From: an uncultured Sphingomonadaceae bacterium
GTDB taxonomy: Bacteria; Pseudomonadota; Alphaproteobacteria; Sphingomonadales; Sphingomonadaceae
Reading direction: 5' to 3'
Length of the DNA: 64,000 nucleotides
Assembly (NCBI GenBank): GCA_903871605.1
Contig: CAIQHF010000018.1
Coordinates: 62,001 to 126,000, forward strand
Under the pieces are notes generated by a model, which made no database searches, was not told the origin of the DNA, and worked only from the letters and a program-made list of their open reading frames with translations. Positions within the stretch are counted from its first letter, which is position 1; every line of letters begins with the position of its first letter. Positions 27,523-38,395 of the stretch are shown here, in pieces. Position numbers and translations under genes: made by a program.

Positions 27523-27738
27523 TTGCTGGACCAGTCACTCTTCGTCGTCGACCGCGAGGCCTATGACGGCGCATCGGAATTACTCGATTCGTTTGGGGAG
27601 CGGGCGCTTGCCGAGGCCGCGATCCGCGCCGAACGCAGTCGCGACGTCGGCAACCACATCCATTATACGCGCTGGTGTCGCGTCGGCCGCGCGATCCTCG
27701 TTCTCGGCGATCCGGCGCCGGGCGGGCCGCTCCACTGA
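27523..27738 (+). CDS. Small conserved cytoplasmic protein, 71 residues
   Basis: The coding part starts LLDQSLFVVDREAYDGASEL and ends with HYTRWCRVGRAILVLGDPAPGG. The length and composition are those of a conserved small alphaproteobacterial protein without known function. The start is uncertain: TTG at 27523 has GGGGG six bases upstream, while the frame is open back to an ATG at 27436 with less convincing sequence. Confidence 0.65.
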   Translation: MLDQSLFVVDREAYDGASELLDSFGERALAEAAIRAERSRDVGNHIHYTRWCRVGRAILVLGDPAPGGPLH

Positions 27739-27816
27739 GGCGCTGACGTCCTAACGCCCGGCTGTCGCGACGGATCGAAGCTGGCGGAGCCGCCGGAGCC
27801 GCGCTAGGGTCTCGCC

Positions 27817-30000
27817 ATGTCGCCTGCCGCCTCGTGGTGCCGCGCCCGATGCGCCTGCGCCGCGATTGTCATCGTCGCCTGTCCCTACGCGGCCCGCGGG
27901 CAGACGCAGGCGCCCCCGGCCACGCCCGTCCCTGGCCCCATCCCCGTCCCTGCCGCACCGCGCGCCGCCACGCCGGCCGGTGACATGACGCTCGACCCCA
28001 ACTCGCCGATGGCGGCCTTGCCGGGTCTCGGCGTCGACTGGCCCGACCTTGCCAAGCCCGATGCCGCGCTCGGTATGCCGGCCCGAGACCAGAGCCTGCC
28101 GTCCACGACGACCGCCGCGCCCCCGCCCCCGCCGCTGCCGCTTCCGACGCCGGTCGCCGGAGGCGAGGCGGCGAGCGAGGCCGCGGGCGACCGGCGCTAT
28201 GTCGTGACGCTCGAGGGGATTGACGGGATCGCCGCGGCAGGATTGCGCGACCGGTTCGACGCGGCGTCGTCGCTGCACCAGGACGCGGGCAAGCCCGCCA
28301 ACGTCGCGCAGATCGAGCGCCGCGCCCGCGAGGATGCCGACCTTCTGCGCGATCTGCTGCGCGCCTATGGCTATTATGATGCCGACGTCGACACGCGCGT
28401 CGGCGCGCAGACCGGGCCTGCGACCGCTGCGCCCAGGCTTCAGGTCACGCTCGCCGCGACGCCCGGGGCGCTCTATAGCTTCGCCAGCGTCGCGCTCCCC
28501 GGGCTCGCCGCGGCCGGGCCCGACGATGCCGCGCTGGCCAAGGCGTTCGGCGTCAAACCGGGCGACGCCGTCGATGCGGACAAGGTGACGGACGGTATCG
28601 CAGCGCTCAAGGCGGCGCTCGGCGCGAAGGGCTATGCGTTCGCGACCGTCGCCGACCCCGCCATCGAGGTCGACCATGAGAGCCATCGCGCGACGCTGTC
28701 GCTCGCCGTCGATCCCGGTCGGCAGATGCGCTTCGGCGGCTTCCACCTGAGCGGCGCCAGGCATGTCTTCGGCCCGCGGCACGTCCAGCTGATCTCGCGG
28801 CTGCATCCGGGCGATCGCTATGATGCGGCGTTGATCGAGGATCTGCGCCGGGCGCTGATCCAGACCGGCCTCGTCTCGGTCGCGCAGGTCACGCCGGTCC
28901 GGACGGCGGATCCCGGGATATTCGATCTCGACGTGCATCTCGAGCCCGCGCCCCCGCGCACGATCGCCGCGTCGCTGGGCTATGTGACGGGGCCGCGGAC
29001 GACCAACGGCACGCTCGGCTATCTGACCACCGCGACGGTCAGCACGCTCGGCTACGGCAGCGGCCAGGGGGTCACCGCCGAGGTCGACTGGACGCACCGC
29101 AACCTGTTCCCGCCCGAAGGCAGCCTGACGCTACGCGGCGTGCTTGGCACGCAGGAGCAGCTCGCCTCGGCGATCTTCCGCCGCAATGATTTCCGCGTGC
29201 GCGACCAGGCGCTGGTCGCGCAGCTCACCGTCGATCACCTCAACGTTCCGGCATTCAATGCCAAGACCATCGATCTCGCCGCCGATATCGAGCGCCAGAC
29301 CAACATCATCTGGCAGAAGCTATGGGCCTATTCCTACGGCGTCGAACTCGCCGCATCGGACGAGCGCGACGTGATCCAGGCGACCGGCGAGCCGCGTCGC
29401 CGCACCTATTACGTCGCCGCGATCCCGCTCAGCCTCAGCTATGACGGATCGGACGATCTGCTCAATCCGACCAAGGGCTATCGTCTGTCGGCGCACGTCT
29501 CGCCGGAGATCTCGTTCCGCGGCTCGCCGTTCGAATATGTCCGAATCCAGCTCGACGGCTCGGTCTATCAGCCGATCGGCGACCGCATCGTGCTGGCGGG
29601 GCGGGTGCGGCTCGGTTCGATCCAGGGCGCCAACAGCGACAATATCGCGCCGAGCCGACGCTTCTATTCGGGCGGCGGCGGATCGGTGCGCGGCTTCGGC
29701 TATCAGGAAATCGGCCCGCGCGACGTCGACAACAATCCCGTCGGCGGATCGAGCCTCGCGGAATTCGGGCTCGAGGCGCGAATTCGCTTCGGCAATTTCG
29801 GCGTCGTGCCTTTCCTCGACGGCGGCAATCTCTACAGCCAGTCGCTGCCCAAGTTCACCGGGCTGCGTTACGGAACGGGTCTCGGCTTCCGCTATTATAC
29901 GAGCTTCGGCCCGGTGCGCGTCGATGTCGGCACGCCGATCAACCGGCAGCCGGGCGACAGCCGGGTCGCGGTCTATGTCTCGCTGGGCCAGGCCTTCTGA
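27817..30000 (+). CDS. tamA: Outer-membrane assembly protein TamA (BamA family)
   Basis: A 727-residue Omp85-superfamily protein. It has a signal peptide (cleavage near AARG-QTQ), then a Pro/Ala-rich linker, POTRA-like domains (RRYVVTLEGIDGIAAAGLRD from about residue 128; SFASVALPGL; QMRFGGFHLSGARHVFGPRH) and a 16-strand barrel with the family motif GGGSVRGFGYQEIG near 625 and GPVRVDVGTPI near the end. TamA pairs with TamB to insert certain outer-membrane proteins or move phospholipid. The tamB start codon overlaps the tamA stop by one base. Confidence 0.96.
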   Translation: MSPAASWCRARCACAAIVIVACPYAARGQTQAPPATPVPGPIPVPAAPRAATPAGDMTLDPNSPMAALPGLGVDWPDLAKPDAALGMPARDQSLPSTTTAAPPPPPLPLPTPVAGGEAASEAAGDRRYVVTLEGIDGIAAAGLRDRFDAASSLHQDAGKPANVAQIERRAREDADLLRDLLRAYGYYDADVDTRVGAQTGPATAAPRLQVTLAATPGALYSFASVALPGLAAAGPDDAALAKAFGVKPGDAVDADKVTDGIAALKAALGAKGYAFATVADPAIEVDHESHRATLSLAVDPGRQMRFGGFHLSGARHVFGPRHVQLISRLHPGDRYDAALIEDLRRALIQTGLVSVAQVTPVRTADPGIFDLDVHLEPAPPRTIAASLGYVTGPRTTNGTLGYLTTATVSTLGYGSGQGVTAEVDWTHRNLFPPEGSLTLRGVLGTQEQLASAIFRRNDFRVRDQALVAQLTVDHLNVPAFNAKTIDLAADIERQTNIIWQKLWAYSYGVELAASDERDVIQATGEPRRRTYYVAAIPLSLSYDGSDDLLNPTKGYRLSAHVSPEISFRGSPFEYVRIQLDGSVYQPIGDRIVLAGRVRLGSIQGANSDNIAPSRRFYSGGGGSVRGFGYQEIGPRDVDNNPVGGSSLAEFGLEARIRFGNFGVVPFLDGGNLYSQSLPKFTGLRYGTGLGFRYYTSFGPVRVDVGTPINRQPGDSRVAVYVSLGQAF

Positions 30001-33000
30001 TGGCCGGTACGGAGACCGTGCCCGCAGCGGCGGTTCCGTCGCGCGCGCGACGCCGGCGCGCGCCGCTGCGCTGGCTGGGCGGGATCGTCGCGCTGCTGCT
30101 GATCGTCGCCGCGACCATCGGCTTCGGCATCGATACCGACGCCGGACACCGTTTCATCGTCGACCGGATCGACGAACTGACGCCGTCGAGCGGCCTTCGC
30201 ATCCATATCGGCCGGATCGACGGGTCGATCTGGCGTCATGCGCGGATCCGCGATCTCCGCCTCTCCGACCCGCAGGGGCTGTTCCTCGAGGCGCCGAGCG
30301 TCCAGCTCGACTGGCGGCCGGGCCGCTGGCTCGCCAACCGCCTGCACGTCGATCGGCTCGCCTCCGATCTGGTGATCCTCCACCGTCTGCCGCGACTCCG
30401 TCCGGCGCGCGAGGGTCAGCCGATCATCCCCGATTACCGCATCCATATCGGCGCGCTCGACCTCAGGCTGCGGCTGGAACCCGGCGTCGCGGGAGCGCAG
30501 CGGCGGCTGGTGCGGATCGTCGGCCAGGCGGATACCGGCGGCGGTCGCGCGGTGATCGGCGTCAAGGCCCGGTCGTCGGCGGGAGACCAGCTCGCGCTGG
30601 CGCTCGACACCGAACCGGACCGCGACGTGTTCGACCTCGACGCGCGGCTGCTCTCGCCCGCCGATGGCGTCGTCCCCGCTCTGTTCGGATCGCGGCGCCC
30701 GATCGCGATGGTGGCCGACGGGCAGGGCGTCTGGACGGGGTGGCACGGCCGAGCGCGCGTCGCGGTCGCCGGGCGACGGATTGCGGATCTCGCGCTGACC
30801 GAGGCGCGCGACCATTATGCGCTCGCCGGCCGGATCGCGCCCGCATCGATCACCCAGGGCAAGCTGCAGCGGCTGGCCGGGCCGCTCGTCCGCGTGGCGG
30901 GTGCGGCGCATTATGCCGATCGCCGCCTCGACGGCACGCTCGCGCTCGCGTCGCCGGCGCTGACGCTCAAGGCGAAGGGCGTGATCGATCTCGCGCACGG
31001 CAGCTTCGATCCGCTCCGGCTCGATGCCGCGCTGCTCCAGCCGCCTGCGCTCTTCCCCAACATGACCGGGCGCGAAGTGCGTCTTCATGTCGAGCTGAGC
31101 GGCGCCTTTCGCCGCGCCGCGTTCCGCTATGCGCTGACATCGCCGCAATTCGCCTTCGACAAGACCGGCTTCGAGGATGTGAAGGCCTCCGGCGCCGGGC
31201 ATGTTGGCGGGCCCGCACTGATCCTGCCGATCAGCCTGACGGCGCGCCGCGTCACCGGGGTCGGCGACGTCGCGGGCGGCATTCTCGCCAATCTCTCGGT
31301 GACGGGCACGCTCAAGGTGACGTCCAAGCTGCTCACCGGCGACGGTCTGGCGCTCAAATCGGACAAGCTCTCGGGCCGGCTGGCGCTGCTCGTCGATCTC
31401 GTCACGGGGGGCTATGCGGTCGATCTGTCGGGCGGCTTGCAGCGCTATCTGATCCCGGGCCTGGGCATCGTCGACGTGCTTACCGAGCTCAAGGTGCTGC
31501 CCGGCGCGGGCGGCCGGGGGACGGTGGTGCAAGGCCATGGCAAGGCCTGGGTGCGGCGCTTCGACAATCCCTTCCTGAACGGTCTTGCAGGCGGGCTGCC
31601 GACGCTCGACACCGATCTGACGCGCACCCCCGACGGCATTCTCCACTTCGTCAACCTCAGGCTCTCCGCGCCGGCGATCGCGATCGCGGGCACCGGCACG
31701 CGGTCGAAGGACGGCAGCATCCAGTTCAGCGGCGCGGGCAGGCAGTCCGCCTACGGCCCGTTCAAGCTGACGCTCGACGGGATGATCGATCATCCCAAGA
31801 TCGGCCTGCTGCTCGATCATCCCGTCGATGCGCTGGGGCTTGCGGCGGTGAGGCTCGATCTCGATCCGATCCCGGGCGGTTTCGCGATGCGGGCGGCGGG
31901 GGCGTCGACGCTCGGCGCGTTCACGGGCAATGGCGCGATCCTCACGCCGCCCGGCGCGCCGACGACGATCCGGGTCGACGCGCTCAATGTCAGCGGCACG
32001 ACCGGCAAGGGGCAGCTGCGCTCCGATCCCGGCGGCTTTTCCGGGCAGCTGGCGCTCGCCGGAGGCGGCATCGCCGGAACGCTCGACTTCGCGCCGCAGC
32101 AGGCACTGCAGCACATCGCGGTCCACCTCGCGGCCGATCATGCCAATCTCGCTGGCGATCTCGGTGCGAGCGTCAGGCGCGGCAAGGTCGATGCCAGTCT
32201 GTTGCTCGATCCTGCCGGCACGCATGTCGATGCGACGGTCGCGGCGCAGGGGCTCCACCGCGGCTCGATCGCGCTCGCGCAATTAGCGGCGCATGCCAGG
32301 CTGGTCGGTGGCAGGGGCGAATTGCTCGCGTCGGTGTCGGGCTCGCGCGGCCGCGCCTTCGCCTTGCAGACCGACACGCTGATCTCCGCCGACGGCTATG
32401 CGGTGCGCGGTCAGGGCACGATCGACGGTCGCCCCGTCGCGCTCGCCGCGCCCGCGCTGCTCCGCCGTGTCGGCGAGAGCTGGAACCTCAGCCCCGCCAG
32501 TCTCACCTTCGCGGGCGGCAGCGCCACGATCGCGGGACATTTCGGCAATGCCGCCACCGCGTTCGAAGCCAGTCTCGATGCGATGCCGCTATCGGTGCTC
32601 GACATCCTCAAGCCCGGACTGGGCTTGAGCGGCGAGGCGACCGGGCGGCTCGACTATGGAATTGCCGCGCCCGGCGCGCTGCCGACCGGACGCGCCGACC
32701 TGCGCATCCGGGGATTGAGCCGCGCCGGGCTGATCCTCTCCTCGCGTCCCGTCGATCTCGGACTGACGGCGGTGCTGACCGGAACGGGCGCCGGGCTGCG
32801 CGCGATCGCGCAGAGCGGCGGGCAGGTGATCGGGCGCGCACAGGCCCGGATCGCGCCGGTGGCCAGCGGCGGGACGCTTGCGGAGCGGTTGCTGGCCGCG
32901 CCCCTATTCGGGCAGCTCCGCTATAATGGCCCGATCGACACGCTGTGGCGGCTGACCGGCATCGAGACGATCGACCTATCCGGCCCCGTGGCGATCGGCG

Positions 33001-34181
33001 CGGACATCGGCGGCACGTTGCGCAACCCGATGATCCGCGGATCGCTCGCGACCAATGCGGCGCGGATCGAGAGCGGGACCACCGGCACCGTGATCGACGG
33101 CATCAAGGCCGCGGGCAGGTTCGATGGATCGCGATTGCTGATCGACCAGTTCACCGGCGTTACCAAGGACGATGGCAGCGTGACGGGGCACGCTGCGTTC
33201 GACTTCGCCGGCGCACACGGGCTCGGCATGGACATCGCGATCGATGCGCATCACGCGTTGCTGCTCGCCCGCGACGATGTCGGCGCGACGGTGACCGGCC
33301 CGCTGCGGATCACGTCCGATGGCCGCGGCGGCACGATCGCCGGCAAGCTGACGCTCGACAAATCGAGCTATCGGTTCGGCAAGGCGGCGGCGCAGGGCGT
33401 GCCGCGCCTTGCGGTGCACGAGATCAACCGTCTCGACGACGACGACGAATCGGCACCGACGACGCCCTGGACGCTCGATCTCGTCACCGACGCGCACAAC
33501 CAGCTGTTCGTGCGCGGGCTTGGGCTCGACAGCGAATGGCATGCCAAGCTCGCGATCAAGGGCAGCGTCGACAATCCGGCGATCACCGGTCGTGCCGATC
33601 TGGTCCGCGGCAATTACGAGTTTGCCGGCCGCCGCTTCGATCTCGATCGCGGGATCATCCGCTTTTCCGGCGCGGTGCCTGTCGATCCCGCGCTCGACAT
33701 CGTCGCCAAGGCGAGCGTGCAGGGGGTCAATGCCTCGATCCAGGTCTCGGGCACGGGCGCCAAGCCCCAGATCGCGTTCACCAGCACGCCCGCGCTGCCC
33801 GAGGACGAACTGCTGTCGCGTCTGCTGTTCGGCACCTCGATCGCCAATCTGTCCGCGCCCGAGGCGTTGCAGCTGGCGGCGGCGGTCAACGGCCTCAGAA
33901 ATGGCGGCAGCGGCAGCCTCGATCCGATCAACGCGGTGCGCCGGGTCGTCCACCTCGATCGGCTGCGTGTCGAGCCGGCCGACGTCACCACCGGCCAGAA
34001 AACCTCGATCGCGGCGGGCAAATATATCGGCAAGAAAATCTATGTCGAACTGGTCACCGACGGGCAGGGCTATTCGGCGACGCGCGCCGAATTCCAAGCG
34101 ACGCGCTGGCTGACATTGCTCTCGACGATCTCGACGATCAACCGCCAGAGCGTCAATGTGAGGATATCGAAGGACTATTGA
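30000..34181 (+). CDS. tamB: Translocation and assembly module protein TamB
   Basis: A 1393-residue AsmA-like bridge protein. One N-terminal membrane anchor (about 23-48, after an Arg-rich cytoplasmic start) is followed by a very long beta-taco periplasmic body. The C-terminal DUF490 region contains LDIVAKASVQGVNASIQVSG, AFTSTPALPEDELLSRLLFG and EALQLAAAVNGLR, the standard TamB ending. It spans the periplasm and works with TamA, whose gene is directly upstream with overlapping stop and start. The length is within the family range. Confidence 0.97.
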   Translation: MAGTETVPAAAVPSRARRRRAPLRWLGGIVALLLIVAATIGFGIDTDAGHRFIVDRIDELTPSSGLRIHIGRIDGSIWRHARIRDLRLSDPQGLFLEAPSVQLDWRPGRWLANRLHVDRLASDLVILHRLPRLRPAREGQPIIPDYRIHIGALDLRLRLEPGVAGAQRRLVRIVGQADTGGGRAVIGVKARSSAGDQLALALDTEPDRDVFDLDARLLSPADGVVPALFGSRRPIAMVADGQGVWTGWHGRARVAVAGRRIADLALTEARDHYALAGRIAPASITQGKLQRLAGPLVRVAGAAHYADRRLDGTLALASPALTLKAKGVIDLAHGSFDPLRLDAALLQPPALFPNMTGREVRLHVELSGAFRRAAFRYALTSPQFAFDKTGFEDVKASGAGHVGGPALILPISLTARRVTGVGDVAGGILANLSVTGTLKVTSKLLTGDGLALKSDKLSGRLALLVDLVTGGYAVDLSGGLQRYLIPGLGIVDVLTELKVLPGAGGRGTVVQGHGKAWVRRFDNPFLNGLAGGLPTLDTDLTRTPDGILHFVNLRLSAPAIAIAGTGTRSKDGSIQFSGAGRQSAYGPFKLTLDGMIDHPKIGLLLDHPVDALGLAAVRLDLDPIPGGFAMRAAGASTLGAFTGNGAILTPPGAPTTIRVDALNVSGTTGKGQLRSDPGGFSGQLALAGGGIAGTLDFAPQQALQHIAVHLAADHANLAGDLGASVRRGKVDASLLLDPAGTHVDATVAAQGLHRGSIALAQLAAHARLVGGRGELLASVSGSRGRAFALQTDTLISADGYAVRGQGTIDGRPVALAAPALLRRVGESWNLSPASLTFAGGSATIAGHFGNAATAFEASLDAMPLSVLDILKPGLGLSGEATGRLDYGIAAPGALPTGRADLRIRGLSRAGLILSSRPVDLGLTAVLTGTGAGLRAIAQSGGQVIGRAQARIAPVASGGTLAERLLAAPLFGQLRYNGPIDTLWRLTGIETIDLSGPVAIGADIGGTLRNPMIRGSLATNAARIESGTTGTVIDGIKAAGRFDGSRLLIDQFTGVTKDDGSVTGHAAFDFAGAHGLGMDIAIDAHHALLLARDDVGATVTGPLRITSDGRGGTIAGKLTLDKSSYRFGKAAAQGVPRLAVHEINRLDDDDESAPTTPWTLDLVTDAHNQLFVRGLGLDSEWHAKLAIKGSVDNPAITGRADLVRGNYEFAGRRFDLDRGIIRFSGAVPVDPALDIVAKASVQGVNASIQVSGTGAKPQIAFTSTPALPEDELLSRLLFGTSIANLSAPEALQLAAAVNGLRNGGSGSLDPINAVRRVVHLDRLRVEPADVTTGQKTSIAAGKYIGKKIYVELVTDGQGYSATRAEFQATRWLTLLSTISTINRQSVNVRISKDY

Positions 34182-34197
34182 CCGGGCTGGGGTCCGC

Positions 34198-35334
34198 CTA
34201 CTGCCTGTCGCCAGGCCGAGACGCGGGGCGTCCCCAGCAGTGCCAGCCGATCATCGCCAGCAGCCCGAGCGCAACCAGCGGCATCAGGTCGATCGTCCGG
34301 TTGAAGCCCCAATTCTGCGCGACGCTGACGATCGGCAGCAACCAGAGCAGCGCCAGAAGGCGCCGGTCGGCGCGCTGCGTCGCCAGCCAGAAGAACGGCA
34401 CGACCAGTGCCACCGTGTCATAGACATAGAGATAGGGGCTGATCAGCATCGACGCGGCGACGGCGGCCGCCATCTTCGCTGCGCTGTCGCGGCGCCCGCG
34501 CCAGATCGTCGCGACCACCGCCGTGGCGGCAAGCGCTACCGCGCCGTGAATGGCCCACGCTACCGACGATGGGAATCCGGCGAGACGCGCCGATGTGTAG
34601 ATGCTCGCCATCTTGTACCACCCGCTCGCGCCGTCCGCCACGACCGGCGCCAACAGCGGAATGGCGTGCAGGAAACCGGCATAGACCGCGGACCCGAAAC
34701 ACAGCAGCGCGAGTGCCGACAGTCCCAGCGCCGAGAGCGCCGCGCCGGCAAAGGCGCGCCACTGCCCGCCCGCAGCCAGCGCCAAGGGGAAGATGATGGC
34801 GAGCTGCGGCTTGATGACGAGGCATCCGATCAGCAATCCCGCGAGCAGCGGCCGTCGCGGCAGCGCGATCGTGGTGCCGATCATCAGCGCTGCGGTGAGC
34901 AAACCGTTCTGCCCGATCATGGCGTTGACCGCGATCGGCGGGAAGCCGAGCGCCAGCCATGCGGCGCCCGGCAACAGCTTGCGCGCGGCCGCGAGATAGG
35001 CGGTAGCGGTCGCAACGATCCATCCGGCCGCCGCCAGCGTATAGGGGAGCAGCCCGAAGGGCAGAACGACGAGCAGGAAGGCGGGCGGATAGCCGAACGG
35101 CATTTTGCCCGAAGCCGCGGCGAGATTCTCAATCGCCGCGAGCGCTGCGGGGTCGTAGGCCGCCGGCGCCCGCGCGTGCAGTGCCAGCACCGCCGCGGAC
35201 CAGTAGGCGATGAAGTCGGTTTGGCGCGGATCGGCGATGTTCGAGGCGATCGCGAGCACGGCCACGAACAATATCGTCAGCCCCAGCAGCCGCTGTGCGC
35301 GCGGATAGGGGGGCGCCGTAACCGCCACGTTCAC
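34198..35334 (-). CDS. GT87-type (DUF2029) membrane glycosyltransferase
   Basis: A 378-residue polytopic protein with about ten membrane helices. It has DFIAYWSAAVLALHARAPAAYD at the first periplasmic loop, GYPPAFLLVVLPFGLLPY, and a KPQLAIIFPLALAAGGQWRA segment, as in GT-C polyprenyl-phosphomannose mannosyltransferases of the GT87 family. The start is a GTG at 35334, with GGAGG five bases upstream. Such enzymes add a sugar from a lipid carrier on the outer side of the inner membrane; the acceptor here is unknown. It converges on tamB and lies downstream of glnA, separated by a hairpin. Confidence 0.87.
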   Translation of the reverse strand: MNVAVTAPPYPRAQRLLGLTILFVAVLAIASNIADPRQTDFIAYWSAAVLALHARAPAAYDPAALAAIENLAAASGKMPFGYPPAFLLVVLPFGLLPYTLAAAGWIVATATAYLAAARKLLPGAAWLALGFPPIAVNAMIGQNGLLTAALMIGTTIALPRRPLLAGLLIGCLVIKPQLAIIFPLALAAGGQWRAFAGAALSALGLSALALLCFGSAVYAGFLHAIPLLAPVVADGASGWYKMASIYTSARLAGFPSSVAWAIHGAVALAATAVVATIWRGRRDSAAKMAAAVAASMLISPYLYVYDTVALVVPFFWLATQRADRRLLALLWLLPIVSVAQNWGFNRTIDLMPLVALGLLAMIGWHCWGRPASRPGDRQ

Positions 35335-35426
35335 GCCTTCCTCCAAGATCGGGCTCGCGCCACCGATAGCGGGATTTGGTAAACGCGCGGTGCAGGATCC
35401 CGGGCCGCTGCGTCCCCCAACGCGAA

Positions 35427-35452
35427 GCGCCCCGGAGTTTCCCCCGGGGCGC
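35427..35452 (-). terminator. Hairpin after glnA
   Basis: A 9-bp stem (GCGCCCCGG at 35427-35435, CCGGGGCGC at 35444-35452) lies 39 bases beyond the glnA stop codon. It lacks a U run, so it may be an attenuating or Rho-assisted stop rather than a classical terminator. Confidence 0.6.
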
Positions 35453-35490
35453 CCGTATCGCATCGAACCGCCCGGGGGCGGGTGTGGCAA

Positions 35491-36903
35491 TCAGCTCGAG
35501 AAATACATGTCGAACTCGACCGGCGCGGGGGTCATTTCCCAGCGCGCGACCTCGGGCCATTTGAGCTCGAGATAGGCCTCGATCTGGTCCTCGGTGAACA
35601 CGCCGCCCTTGATCAGGAAGGCATGGTCCGCGATCAGGCTGTCGAGCGCCTCGCGCAGCGAACCGCACACCGTCGGGATTTCCTTCAGCTCCTCGGGCGG
35701 CAGGTCGTAGAGGTTCTTGTCCATCGACGCGCCGGGGTGGATCTTGTTCTCGATCCCGTCGAGCCCCGCCATCAGCAGCGCGGCGTAGCAGAGATACGGG
35801 TTCGCCATCGCGTCGGGGAAGCGGAACTCGACGCGCTTGGCCTTGGCGCCGGCACCATAGGGGATGCGGCACGAGGCCGAGCGGTTGCGCGCCGAGTAAG
35901 CGAGCAGCACGGGCGCCTCATAGCCCGGCACCAGTCGCTTGTAGCTGTTGGTGGTCGGGTTGGTGAAGGCGTTGAGCGCCTTGGCGTGCTTGATCACGCC
36001 GCCGATGAAATAGAGGCAGGTGTCGGAGAGACCGGCATAGCCGTCGCCCGCGAACAGCGGCGTGCCGCCGTCCCAGATCGACATGTGCGTGTGCATGCCC
36101 GAGCCATTGTCCTTGGCGATCGGCTTGGGCATGAAGGTCACGGTCTTGCCGTAGGCCTGCGCGACCTGCCAGCAGACATATTTGTAGATCTGCATGCGGT
36201 CGGCGGTCGTCACCAGCGTGCCGAAGGTCAGGCCCAGCTCGTGCTGCGAGGCGGCGACCTCGTGGTGATGCTTGTCGCAGGGCAGGCCCATCTCAAGCAT
36301 CGTCGAGACCATCTCGGCGCGGATGTCGACGGCGGAGTCGACGGGCGCGACGGGGAAATAGCCGCCCTTGGCGCGCGGACGATGGCCGAGATTGCCGCCC
36401 TCATACTCCTTGCCGGTGTTGGTCGGCAGCTCGATGTCGTCGATCTTGTAGTAGGATTCGTTGTAGGTCGTGTCGAACTGGACGTTGTCGAACATGAAGA
36501 ACTCGGCCTCGGGGCCGACGTACACCGTGTCGCCGATGCCCAGCGTCTTGACATAGGCCTCGGCGCGCTTGGCGGTCGAGCGCGGGTCGCGGCTGTAGAG
36601 CTCGCCGGTCGAGGGCTCGACGATGTCGCAGACCAGGATCAGCATCGGCGTCGCCGAGAAGGGATCGATCCACACCGCGTCGAGATCGGGCTTGAGGATC
36701 ATGTCGGACTCGTTGATCGCCTTCCAGCCCTCGATCGAGCTGCCGTCGAACATGAAACCGTCGTTGAGCTCGTCGTCGCCGACCACGCCCGCGACCATGG
36801 TCAGGTGCTGCCACTTGCCCTTGGGATCGGTGAAACGAAGATCGACCCATTCGATCTCCTTGTCCTTGATCATCTTGAGAACGTCGGAGGCCTTGTTCGC
36901 CAT
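35491..36903 (-). CDS. glnA: Glutamine synthetase type I
   Basis: A 470-residue GSI-beta subunit forming a dodecamer that makes glutamine from glutamate, ammonia and ATP. The signatures are [19 protein letters not shown] (about 50-68), [22 protein letters not shown] (metal/ATP region), and [17 protein letters not shown] split by the glutamate loop. The adenylylation site Tyr in NLYDLPPEE (near residue 398) is present, so activity is likely controlled by GlnE and P-II. The ATG at 36903 is the usual start ([14 protein letters not shown]). It lies 146 bases downstream of glnB and is probably cotranscribed, with an additional own promoter. Confidence 0.98.
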   Translation of the reverse strand: MANKASDVLKMIKDKEIEWVDLRFTDPKGKWQHLTMVAGVVGDDELNDGFMFDGSSIEGWKAINESDMILKPDLDAVWIDPFSATPMLILVCDIVEPSTGELYSRDPRSTAKRAEAYVKTLGIGDTVYVGPEAEFFMFDNVQFDTTYNESYYKIDDIELPTNTGKEYEGGNLGHRPRAKGGYFPVAPVDSAVDIRAEMVSTMLEMGLPCDKHHHEVAASQHELGLTFGTLVTTADRMQIYKYVCWQVAQAYGKTVTFMPKPIAKDNGSGMHTHMSIWDGGTPLFAGDGYAGLSDTCLYFIGGVIKHAKALNAFTNPTTNSYKRLVPGYEAPVLLAYSARNRSASCRIPYGAGAKAKRVEFRFPDAMANPYLCYAALLMAGLDGIENKIHPGASMDKNLYDLPPEELKEIPTVCGSLREALDSLIADHAFLIKGGVFTEDQIEAYLELKWPEVARWEMTPAPVEFDMYFSS

Positions 36904-36955
36904 GGTGCTGTTTCCCTCGCTCGAGCCGGCTGGGCCGGCCCCTTTGTTCACACGG

Positions 36956-36961
36956 ATTATA
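36956..36961 (-). promoter_or_regulatory. Candidate -10 box of a glnA promoter
   Basis: On the minus strand TATAAT lies about 50 bases before the glnA start, in otherwise GC-rich DNA. No good -35 hexamer is seen at standard spacing. Confidence 0.4.
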
Positions 36962-37049
36962 AGATCGTGACGCCTAGCCGCCCCTCTCCGAGCAAGCCTG
37001 CCACCAGTCGTGTCGTGCCGGTGGTCTCATATCGACGCGCTCGTCATCC

Positions 37050-37412
<363 letters not shown>

Positions 37413-37424
37413 TTACGGCTGAGG

Positions 37425-37440
37425 TCCAATAAGCGTGCCA
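37425..37440 (-). promoter_or_regulatory. Sigma-54-like -24/-12 promoter element before glnB
   Basis: On the minus strand TGGCACG-CTTA-TTGG-A matches the RpoN consensus TGGCACG-N4-TTGC-W with exact spacing, differing only at the -12 C (G here). It would place the transcription start about 26 bases before the glnB ATG. Confidence 0.5.
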
Positions 37441-37657
37441 CGCGATCCGCTGCAAGCGGGCCGCGGCGCGCAGGTGCAGCAAACGCCGATTCTGCCTGAT
37501 GCGCGAGCAAAAAGATGAAGGATTGCCCGGAAAACGGGCAGGGCGATGGCGTCATATCGCGCCGGTCGCACGTTGTGCGCGCAATCATGCGCGAATCCGA
37601 CCCATACCCCGCCGGCATGCCGAGAGACTCGGATCGCATCGATCGGGCGGCGCTGCG

Positions 37658-38395
37658 GTGAATCGCGACTGGCTCGACCCGGCGACCCTGGCTGCCGCCA
37701 CGATCGCGCAGCGCGAGATCGCCGCCGCCTGCGAATCGCGCGACCGGATCGGCGCGGTATCGCTGATCGCGGGTGCCGATACCTCGATGAAGTGGCGTGA
37801 CAGCCGGGGGCCGATCCACGCCGCGATCGCGCCGCTCGGCTGGCCGGATCGGACCGTTCGGCCCGCCGGGCTCGCGACGCGCATCCCGCCTTTCGCCTAT
37901 GTGCCCGGCTATCTCGGTTTTCGCGAGGCGCCTGCGTTGGTCGCGGCGTGGGCGGCGCTCGACGAAAAGCCGGATCTGCTGCTCGTCGACGGTCATGGAC
38001 GCGCGCATCCGCGGCGCTGCGGCATTGCCACGCATTTGGGGGTGCTGCTCGATACGCCGACGATCGGGGTGGCGAAATCGATCCTGTGCGGGCGGGTCGA
38101 GGGCGTGCTCGGCGAGGCGCCGGGATCGCAGGCGCCGCTGGTCGATCGCGGCGAGGTGGTGGCGATGGCGATCAGGACGCGTGCGCGGTCGCTGCCAATC
38201 TATGTGGGAACGGGGCACCGCGTCTCGCTCGAGACCGCGGTGGCGTGGGTGATGTCGCTCACCGAGGGACGGCGGCTGCCGCTGACCACGCGGCTGGCGC
38301 ACGATGCCGCCAATGCGGCGCGGGTCGCTTACGCATCCTCCCCATCGGAGATGGGGAGGGGGACCGCCGGCGAAGCCGGTGGTGGCGGGGTATAG
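37658..38395 (+). CDS. nfi: Endonuclease V (deoxyinosine 3' endonuclease)
   Basis: A 245-residue repair enzyme that nicks DNA near deoxyinosine. The catalytic Asp residues are in IAGADTSM (about residue 40) and [20 protein letters not shown] (about 110), with the wedge motif [12 protein letters not shown] and the ending ASHLGV-like [14 protein letters not shown]. The start is GTG at 37658. The last about 20 residues ([19 protein letters not shown]) are encoded by a dispersed intergenic repeat and extend beyond the usual end of the family. Confidence 0.92.
   Translation: MNRDWLDPATLAAATIAQREIAAACESRDRIGAVSLIAGADTSMKWRDSRGPIHAAIAPLGWPDRTVRPAGLATRIPPFAYVPGYLGFREAPALVAAWAALDEKPDLLLVDGHGRAHPRRCGIATHLGVLLDTPTIGVAKSILCGRVEGVLGEAPGSQAPLVDRGEVVAMAIRTRARSLPIYVGTGHRVSLETAVAWVMSLTEGRRLPLTTRLAHDAANAARVAYASSPSEMGRGTAGEAGGGGV

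Noticed and set aside
29441-32926. Very long second open frame (over 1,100 codons) inside tamA-tamB
   Set aside because: It is Arg/Ala/Ser-rich with no domain pattern and overlaps two well-supported genes; a shadow frame caused by high GC.
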